Positions 58,722 through 64,000 of a stretch of DNA of 64,000 bases are shown here, one piece after another. Source of the DNA: Streptomyces bathyalis (GTDB lineage Bacteria > Actinomycetota > Actinomycetes > Streptomycetales > Streptomycetaceae). A program made the translations under genes and the position numbers. The stretch spans positions 5,887,501-5,951,500 of the forward strand of contig NZ_CP048882.1 of the NCBI RefSeq assembly GCF_015910445.1, written 5' to 3'. The notes under the pieces were generated by a model. It was given only the letters and a program-made list of their open reading frames with translations, did no database searches and was not told the origin of the DNA. How positions within the stretch are numbered: the stretch's first letter is position 1; each line of letters opens with the position of its first letter.

Positions 58722-60248
58722 TCAGGCCGCCGTCGTCAGCGGTCCGTCGCTCACGGGCAGCGGCAGCTTGAAGTCGCGCAGCACCTCGTGCGCGGCCCGG
58801 CGCCCGGAGACGAGCGCGCCCTGGGCCGTACTGGTGTCGCGGTGCTCGCCGCACACGTAGAGGCCGGAGAGCACACGCACCGGGCGCCGCATGTCGTGCG
58901 GGGCCGGCATGGCCGGGACCGCCTGCGCGTCGTGGTGTGCGGCCAGGAGGCTCCAGCGCCCGGCGGGCACCCCGTGAAGCGTCGCCAGCTGGGTACGGGA
59001 GCCCTCCTCCAGCACGGCGAGCGGCTCTGCCGCCGCGGCGCCGAGCACCACCGAGGTGACGAGGCCGGCGCGTCCCGGGCGTGCCCGTGCGGGATCGACC
59101 GCGGAGGCGGCCCACGAGTGCGACACCGGCCCCTGCCGGCTCCCGTCCCCGTCGATCACGAGCGAGGGCGAGAGCGGCGGCACGTCGTCGACGGCGTGGT
59201 GCAGGACGGTCATGGGGTGGAAGTCCGGCACCCGAAGCCCGGGAAGCAGCGTGCCCGCGTCGGCAGCGCCCGTCGCCACGACGACGGCGCGGCAGGTGAG
59301 CGTGCCGTGATCGCGGGTGGTGACCGAGTTCGTCGTGACGGCCACGGCGGTGACGTTCGTGCGCACGGTGCCCTCGGGCAGCGCCGCGGCGAGCAGTTCC
59401 GGGACCGCCGACATGCCGCCCGCCGGCAGGCAGCAGCCGCCGCGTACGAACCCGCGCAGCGTCAGGTCGGCGACGCGGCTGGAAGTCGTCAGCGCAGGAT
59501 CGGAGAGCAGCGCGGAGAGCAGCGGCCGCACGAGCGAGCCCACGGTGCGGGAGGGCAGTCCGCGCGCCGACAGGGCCTGCGCGGCGGGGAGTTCGGTACG
59601 GGCGAGCAACCGGTCGGAGGGCACCGTCGCGAAGCGGCTCAGCGCGCCGCGGAGCCGGGCGAGGTCGAGGGCGCCGGTGCTGCCCTGGCCTTGGCGGGAG
59701 ATGCCCCAGCCCTGTCTGCGGCGGGAGATGCCCCAGGAGGCCCGGCCGCGGGAGCCGGCGGCAGCGCGTGCGGTGGTGGGTGCGCCCCTCGTGCGCCGGT
59801 CGGCACGTTCGGTGCGGCCGTCGGTCGCCGCGGCCTCCGCGTATGCGGGCGCCGGTGCGCCCGGCGGTACCGCACGGCTCCCGATGCCCAGAGGCAGACG
59901 CCCGACGGTGCGGCGCAGGTCGCCTATGCGGAGTGTGCGGCCGTCGGCGCGCAGCAGGGCACCGGGGGAGAAGGGGCGCATCTCCAAAGCGGCGAGAGCG
60001 GGGAGCCGCCGGAACTCCGGCCAGTCGGGACACAGCAGCCGCCCGGAGCGGTCCAGCAGGTACCCGTCGACGTTCTCCGTGGCCATGCGGCCGCCCACCT
60101 CCGAGGTGGTCTCCAGCAGCGTGACCTGCAGTCCGGCATCGGTGAGGTGGTGCGCCGCCGCGAGGCCGGCGAGGCCAGCGCCGATGACGACGACATCGGT
60201 GTCAGGGGTTTCCGTACGGCCGGGGCGTGATATCTCGCTGGAGCGCAC
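58722..60248 (-). CDS. FAD-dependent amine-oxidase/protoporphyrinogen-oxidase-like protein
   Basis: This 508-residue flavoprotein has the dinucleotide-binding N-terminus DVVVIGAGLAGLAAAHHLTD and the following LLETTSEVGGRMATENVDGY, the GGR motif of the amine-oxidase/phytoene-desaturase superfamily. CCLPAGGMSAVPELLAAALP and VVVATGAADAGTLLPGL lie in the substrate and FAD domains, and GLYVCGEHRDTSTAQGALVS is the C-terminal FAD-binding end. A low-complexity insertion of roughly 90 residues with a WGISRRRQGWGISRQGQG repeat interrupts the region after the first domain. GGAGGCAT precedes GTG 60248. The substrate is unknown. Confidence 0.88.
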   Translation of the reverse strand: MRSSEISRPGRTETPDTDVVVIGAGLAGLAAAHHLTDAGLQVTLLETTSEVGGRMATENVDGYLLDRSGRLLCPDWPEFRRLPALAALEMRPFSPGALLRADGRTLRIGDLRRTVGRLPLGIGSRAVPPGAPAPAYAEAAATDGRTERADRRTRGAPTTARAAAGSRGRASWGISRRRQGWGISRQGQGSTGALDLARLRGALSRFATVPSDRLLARTELPAAQALSARGLPSRTVGSLVRPLLSALLSDPALTTSSRVADLTLRGFVRGGCCLPAGGMSAVPELLAAALPEGTVRTNVTAVAVTTNSVTTRDHGTLTCRAVVVATGAADAGTLLPGLRVPDFHPMTVLHHAVDDVPPLSPSLVIDGDGSRQGPVSHSWAASAVDPARARPGRAGLVTSVVLGAAAAEPLAVLEEGSRTQLATLHGVPAGRWSLLAAHHDAQAVPAMPAPHDMRRPVRVLSGLYVCGEHRDTSTAQGALVSGRRAAHEVLRDFKLPLPVSDGPLTTAA

Positions 60249-60479
60249 GATGCCTCCGGGGGGTCGGCGCGCGGTGGGGGCCGTTCTGCATCCGTACTGC
60301 CCGGCCCGGCGCTGGTGAACCGTAAGGATCCGGACTCTACGCAGCCGTCCGGTCGCGGTCAGTGGCACACGGGCAGAGCACGGGCGCACAGCGGTCGCAC
60401 ACCGCTTCGATCAGGCCGCGGCGCGGCCACGCGAGCAGTCACCGGGTAGCGGTCACCCCTGCCCGGCCAGGCCGTACCG

Positions 60480-61421
60480 TCAGCGCAATGCGGCGCGTAC
60501 CGCGTCTTCGATGCCGGGAAACGCGAAGGTGAAGCCCGATTCGAGAAGCCGCCTCGGAATCACGCGCTGGCTGCCCAGTACGTCCTTGGAGAACTCGCCC
60601 AGCGCCGCCCGCAGCACCGGCGCCGGCACGGGGAAGATCGTGGGCCGGTGGAGTACGCGGCCCATCGCGGCGGTGGCCTCCTTGTTGGTGACGGGCTCGG
60701 GCGCGGTGAGGTTGAACGGGCCCGACAGATCGTCCCGCTCCAGCAGGTGACGCAGCGCAGCGATGTGATCGTGCAGAGCGATGTGGCTCCAGTACTGGTT
60801 GCCGCTGCCCAGTCGGCCGCCCGCCCCCGCCTTGAAGATCCGGAACAGCGGCCCCCACGCTCCGCCCTCGCGGGCGACGACGAGTCCGCTGCGGGCGAAG
60901 ACCGTGCGGATCCCGGCCTCCTCGGCGGAGACGGCGGCCTCCTCCCACTCCTGGCAGAGGTTGGCGAGGAAGTCGTCGCCGGGCGGGGCGCTCTCGTCGA
61001 CGGGACGCGAGCCGGTGTCGCCGTAGTAGCCGACGGCGGTGCCGACGATCAGGGTGCGGGGCGGCTCGTCGAGCGAGGCGAGCGCGTCGGCGATCGCCGC
61101 GGTGCCGAGCACGCGGCTGTCGCGGAGCTCCTTCTTGTACGCGGGGGTCCAGCGCCGGTCCCCGATGCCGGCGCCGGCGAGGTGGACGACGGCGTCGCAT
61201 CCGACGAGCCCGGCGGCGTCGACGTACTGGCCCTTGGGGTCCCACCTCACCTCGGACGGGGGCCGCCCGCCCGCCGCCGGTGCGCGGCCCGCGCTCTCGT
61301 AGCGCCGCGCTTCCTGGGGGGCGCGCCTGACGAGGCGGACGATGTCGTGCCCGTCCGCACGGAGCGAACGGGAGAGAGCCGTGCCGATGAGGCCGGTGGA
61401 ACCGGAGACCGCGATACGCAT
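60480..61421 (-). CDS. TIGR01777 family NAD-dependent epimerase/oxidoreductase
   Basis: This 313-residue extended-SDR protein of the YfcH/TIGR01777 type opens MRIAVSGSTGLIGTALSRSL. It has DAVVHLAGAGIGDRRWTPAY, SRVLGTAAIADALASLDEPP, the variant active-site strand TLIVGTAVGYYGDTGSRPVD and ARSGLVVAREGGAWGPLFRI. The C-terminal DUF1731-like part SGFTFAFPGIEDAVRAALR closes the family pattern. Its physiological substrate is unknown; homologues are linked to septation or cofactor metabolism without firm proof. AGGA precedes the ATG at 61421. It has no clear operon partner. Confidence 0.93.
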   Translation of the reverse strand: MRIAVSGSTGLIGTALSRSLRADGHDIVRLVRRAPQEARRYESAGRAPAAGGRPPSEVRWDPKGQYVDAAGLVGCDAVVHLAGAGIGDRRWTPAYKKELRDSRVLGTAAIADALASLDEPPRTLIVGTAVGYYGDTGSRPVDESAPPGDDFLANLCQEWEEAAVSAEEAGIRTVFARSGLVVAREGGAWGPLFRIFKAGAGGRLGSGNQYWSHIALHDHIAALRHLLERDDLSGPFNLTAPEPVTNKEATAAMGRVLHRPTIFPVPAPVLRAALGEFSKDVLGSQRVIPRRLLESGFTFAFPGIEDAVRAALR

Positions 61422-61544
61422 GGGGCCATCCTGCCGTCTGGGCCCGCACCAGCTGAAGCGCCGCGCACCCCGGCCTTGTTGGGGCGGTCCGCGCAAGCGG
61501 AGTGCGGTGGACCGGCCGATGTGCCGCGAGGCAGGGTGGACCCC

Positions 61545-62057
61545 ATGCGGGACAAGGGGACCGAGGTGACCATCCGGGCCGCGGCCTTCGCCGACGGGAC
61601 CGTGCTCGGCGAGCTCGACAGGGACAACTGGTCGCCCCTGCACGCCGTGGTTCCGCCCGCACAGCCCCCGTACGCCCCGTTCTTCGACGGGAGCCACCTG
61701 CCCGGACACGTCCTCGTCGGGGAGCTGGAGGGCTTCGGCGTCGTGGGCTACATACGGGCGGTGCCGCCCACGGAGTTGCCGAGCAACGCGCACGTGCGGC
61801 AGATACGGGGACTGGTCGTGGACGAAAGGGCACGCGGCCGCGGTGTCGCGCGGGCGCTGCTGGAGGCGGCGTGCGACCGGGCACGGCAGGAGGGCGCCCT
61901 GAGGATGACGCTCCGGGTGCTGGCGCACAACGAGCCCGCCCGGGCGCTCTACGAGGCGGCGGGCTTCGCCGTGGAGGGCGTCCTGCCCGGGGAGTTCCGG
62001 CTCAACGGGCGGTACGTGGACGACATATTGATGGGGCGCTCGCTGGGCGGGCGGTGA
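61545..62057 (+). CDS. GNAT family N-acetyltransferase
   Basis: This protein of about 170 residues is a complete GNAT domain. IRGLVVDERARGRGVARALL is motif A with the RxxGxG pyrophosphate loop, RMTLRVLAHNEPARALYEAA is motif B, and GFAVEGVLPGEFRLNGRYVD the C-terminal strand seen in many RimI-like and small-molecule acetyltransferases (the xxGxYVDdxxMgr ending). ATG 61545 is chosen; GTG 61566 with AAGGGG upstream is an equally good start and would shorten it by seven residues. The acceptor is unknown. Confidence 0.9.
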   Translation: MRDKGTEVTIRAAAFADGTVLGELDRDNWSPLHAVVPPAQPPYAPFFDGSHLPGHVLVGELEGFGVVGYIRAVPPTELPSNAHVRQIRGLVVDERARGRGVARALLEAACDRARQEGALRMTLRVLAHNEPARALYEAAGFAVEGVLPGEFRLNGRYVDDILMGRSLGGR

Positions 62058-62093
62058 AGGGCCGGGCGGGCGTGGCGACGGGCCCCACCCGGG

Positions 62094-62612
62094 TCAGCCG
62101 CGGAAGCGGTCCCAGAGCTTGGGGAGGCGCTCGGCCAGAACGGCGTCGTCCTCCAGGTTGAGGGAGACGCCGACCGGGTCCTCCGGCGGCTCGGGCAGGC
62201 CAAGATCGGGCATGACAGTGCCGGTGAGCTGCTCGTACGCCTCGTCGGCGGCGTAGCCGAGGTCCTCCGCGTCGCCGTCCAGCTCCTCGTCGAAGCCCTC
62301 AAGGACGTCGGCGAGGGAGTCGGCGTCGTGCGCCGCGGTCTCGAAGACCTCACGGCCCTGGCTGATGAGCCAGCAGCGGAAGGCGTCGAAGGCGTCGTCG
62401 CTGACCCCGTCCAGCAGAATCCATGCCGCCGCCCACAGGTCCCACTGGTTGGCGCGGTTGTAGCGGGACTCGAAGTGCCGGGCGAAGAACGTCACGGCAT
62501 CCGGATCGAGCCGCGTCAGCTTGTCGATGAGCAGGTCTGCCTGCTCCTCGGGGTCGCCCTCGGCGTCCACGCGGGTCGAATCGATCAGCGCCCAGAACTC
62601 GGTCTCGTCCAT
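62094..62612 (-). CDS. DUF4240 domain-containing protein
   Basis: This is a 172-residue acidic protein with the DUF4240 fold. It begins MDETEFWALIDSTRVDAEGD and continues with ADLLIDKLTRLDPDAVTFFA, YNRANQWDLWAAAWILLDGV, DDAFDAFRCWLISQGREVFE and an acidic segment ending KLWDRFRG. The WxLI..tr and F..WLI.qGr boxes are diagnostic. Function is unknown; the family includes proteins similar to WGR/tellurite-associated modules in Streptomyces. The ribosome site is weak; GTG 62621 is an alternative start. Confidence 0.9.
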   Translation of the reverse strand: MDETEFWALIDSTRVDAEGDPEEQADLLIDKLTRLDPDAVTFFARHFESRYNRANQWDLWAAAWILLDGVSDDAFDAFRCWLISQGREVFETAAHDADSLADVLEGFDEELDGDAEDLGYAADEAYEQLTGTVMPDLGLPEPPEDPVGVSLNLEDDAVLAERLPKLWDRFRG

Positions 62613-62842
62613 CACGAACACAGCATCCGCCTTGTACCCGCCAGACGCACGCGGACTCCCTCGGATGCCGCCTTGTCGTTACCGGGGCGCGTCAAGGTCT
62701 CAATGTGCGGCTGTTGTGACCATCCCATGTATCACTCGTGGTGTCTCCTCCGGGAAAGACCGGGAAGCCCGACAGAAGGTGTCCGGTTTCCGTGCGAGCG
62801 TGCTGTCCGTAGTCGGGTCACACGCACCGAGAGGACACCTGG

Positions 62843-63766
62843 GTGAGCACAAGAGGGGCACTGACGGGCAAGGTCGCGCTGGTCGCGGGAGCCACGCGCG
62901 GCGCCGGGCGGGCGATGGCCGTCGAACTGGGCAGAGCGGGGGCGACGGTCTACGCCACGGGCCGCACCACCCGCGAGCGGGTGAGTGAGATCGGCCGCAC
63001 GAGCGAGACCATCGAGGGCACCGCCGAACTGGTCGGGGAAGCCGGAGGTACGGGCATCGCAGTGCCCACCGACCACTTGGAACCGGATCAGGTACGGGAG
63101 CTGGTGGAGCGGATCGACCGCGAGCAGGGCCGCCTCGACCTCCTCGTCAACGACCTCTGGGGCGGCGACTGCTTCGTCCAGTGGGACAAGAAGATGTGGG
63201 AGCACGACCTGGAGGCCGGCCTGCGGATCCTGCGGCTCGGCATGGAGTCCCACATCGTCACCAGCCGTTACGCGATCCCGCTGCTCATCCGCCGGCCGGG
63301 CGGTCTCGTCGTCGAAGTCACCGACGGCACCGCGGAGTTCAACACCCGCTACCGCAAGCCGTTCTACTACGACCTCGCCAAGAGCGCGCCGATCCGGATG
63401 ACCCTCGGACTGTCCGAGGAACTGCCGGAGTTCGGTGCGACGGCGGTGTGCCTCACGCCGGGCTGGCTGCGCTCCGAGTTCATGCTCGACACCGCCTTCA
63501 AGGTGACGGAGGAGAACTGGCTCGAAGGCACCGCACAGAACCCGCACTTCGCCATCTCCGAGACGCCCACCTACGTCGGACGCGCCCTGGCGGCGCTGGC
63601 CTGCGATCCGGACGTGGCCCGCTTCAACGGGAGTTCGCTCTCCAGCGGCGGTCTCGCGCAGGAGTACGGCTTCACGGACGTGGACGGATCGGCGCCCGAC
63701 GCATGGCGCTACATCACGGAGGTCGAGCAGGAGGGCAAACCCGCCGACGTCACCGGCTACCGCTGA
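62843..63766 (+). CDS. SDR family oxidoreductase
   Basis: This is a 307-residue short-chain dehydrogenase. KVALVAGATRGAGRAMAVEL is a variant TGxxxGxG turn (AGATRGAG), VYATGRTT binds NADP, and RLDLLVNDLWGGD replaces the NNAG motif. LVVEVTDGTAEFN lies where the catalytic Ser normally is, so Thr or Asp substitutes. Tyr176 and Lys180 in YYDLAKSAPIRMTL are retained, and CLTPGWLRSEFML follows the usual pattern. The GTG is preceded by GAGAGG. Such variants resemble the DHRS1-like dehydrogenases. It overlaps the end of the WYL regulator gene on the other strand. Confidence 0.92.
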   Translation: MSTRGALTGKVALVAGATRGAGRAMAVELGRAGATVYATGRTTRERVSEIGRTSETIEGTAELVGEAGGTGIAVPTDHLEPDQVRELVERIDREQGRLDLLVNDLWGGDCFVQWDKKMWEHDLEAGLRILRLGMESHIVTSRYAIPLLIRRPGGLVVEVTDGTAEFNTRYRKPFYYDLAKSAPIRMTLGLSEELPEFGATAVCLTPGWLRSEFMLDTAFKVTEENWLEGTAQNPHFAISETPTYVGRALAALACDPDVARFNGSSLSSGGLAQEYGFTDVDGSAPDAWRYITEVEQEGKPADVTGYR

Positions 63767-64000
63767 CCGTCCGGAGCGGGCGGACCGCCCACGTCGTCGT
63801 GGAGAGCGGCCATGCGCATGCCCGTCTCCCTGAACCGGGCCCGCAGCGACGGCGGTTCGAGCACCTCGCATTCCGCGCCCAGGGCGAGCAGCTGGGTGTA
63901 GGCGACGTTCAGGGACTCCACCGGGAGGACGACGACGGCCGGCCCCTCGTCGTCCTCTCCGGCGACGTCCTGTCCCGCGACCGCGCCCGGTACGGGCTCG
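63757..64000 (-). CDS. WYL-domain transcriptional regulator, C-terminal part (5' end outside window)
   Basis: The last 80 residues of a DeoR-like/YafY regulator are encoded on the minus strand and run off the right edge. Reading inward from the edge gives AVVVLPVESLNVAYTQLLAL, then GAECEVLEPPSLRARFRETG and MRMAALHDDVG before the stop. The LGAECEVLEPxxLRARF pattern is typical of the C-terminal extension after a WYL ligand domain. The HTH and WYL core are not in the window. The gene converges with the SDR and overlaps it by ten bases. Confidence 0.8.
   Translation of the reverse strand, partial: EPVPGAVAGQDVAGEDDEGPAVVVLPVESLNVAYTQLLALGAECEVLEPPSLRARFRETGMRMAALHDDVGGPPAPDGQR

Noticed and set aside
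58212-60230. 672-codon plus-strand frame opposite the FAD oxidase
   Set aside because: It is a shadow frame, rich in Arg/Gly/Ala, lying over a well-supported flavoenzyme.

Overview
The window reads as chromosome of a high-GC actinomycete, most likely a Streptomyces or close relative. The support is a GC-rich third codon position throughout, many GTG starts, AGGAGG-type ribosome binding sites, long perfect hairpin terminators, a monomeric NADP isocitrate dehydrogenase, ANTAR regulators, DUF4349, a TerD-like protein, an NhaA-DsbA fusion, and cobalamin riboswitches ahead of metE and cbtBA. No rRNA, tRNA, CRISPR array or insertion sequence was recognised.

Bases 1-8 kb look like an accessory or chromosome-arm stretch. 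They hold the end of a flavin monooxygenase, decayed remains of a chromate-sensing chrB pair, an ANTAR-only regulator, an acetyltransferase, an alcohol dehydrogenase/HD pair, two small conserved proteins, a frameshifted phytanoyl-CoA dioxygenase relic and two GAF-ANTAR regulators. Bases 8-24 kb carry envelope and housekeeping genes: a DUF4349 lipoprotein, a GH18 lipoprotein, the DacB-type penicillin-binding protein, a zinc-ribbon protein, a class-V PLP enzyme, a YefM/YoeB toxin pair, a peroxiredoxin, isocitrate dehydrogenase, a methyltransferase, and an acyl-CoA dehydrogenase divergent from a TetR regulator.

From 24.3 to 28.1 kb lies a three-gene minus-strand cassette: a BesD/HalD-like Fe(II)/2-oxoglutarate oxygenase, a SAM methyltransferase and a carnitine-type O-acyltransferase. 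Together these could make an acylated, hydroxylated small molecule of carnitine-like logic. An orphan sugar-type solute-binding lipoprotein follows, then about 1 kb without a clear gene that holds a lone terminator. From 31.0 to 36.9 kb is one giant gene with two TIG domains and eighteen Ig/PKD-like repeats of about 99 residues, with no export signal. From 37.2 to 41.2 kb is a P450/permease/amidase set.

From 41.6 to 46.5 kb is a B12-controlled block: riboswitch-metE on the plus strand, and riboswitch-cbtB-cbtA on the minus strand beside a degenerate histidine-phosphatase homologue. NhaA-DsbA and TerD follow, then a multiply frameshifted oxidoreductase relic. From 50.3 to 57.2 kb is a tightly overlapping minus-strand catabolic-looking operon: Lrp regulator, NodB-fold deacetylase or cyclic amidase, MHS-family transporter, SDR, and an unusual single polypeptide joining a ketopantoate-reductase-like domain to an M20 peptidase. 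The last 7 kb hold DUF1992, a FAD amine-oxidase-like protein, a TIGR01777 epimerase, an acetyltransferase, DUF4240, an SDR, and the end of a WYL regulator.

The best candidates for an undescribed system are the oxygenase/methyltransferase/acyltransferase cassette and the Lrp-controlled operon with the reductase-peptidase fusion.
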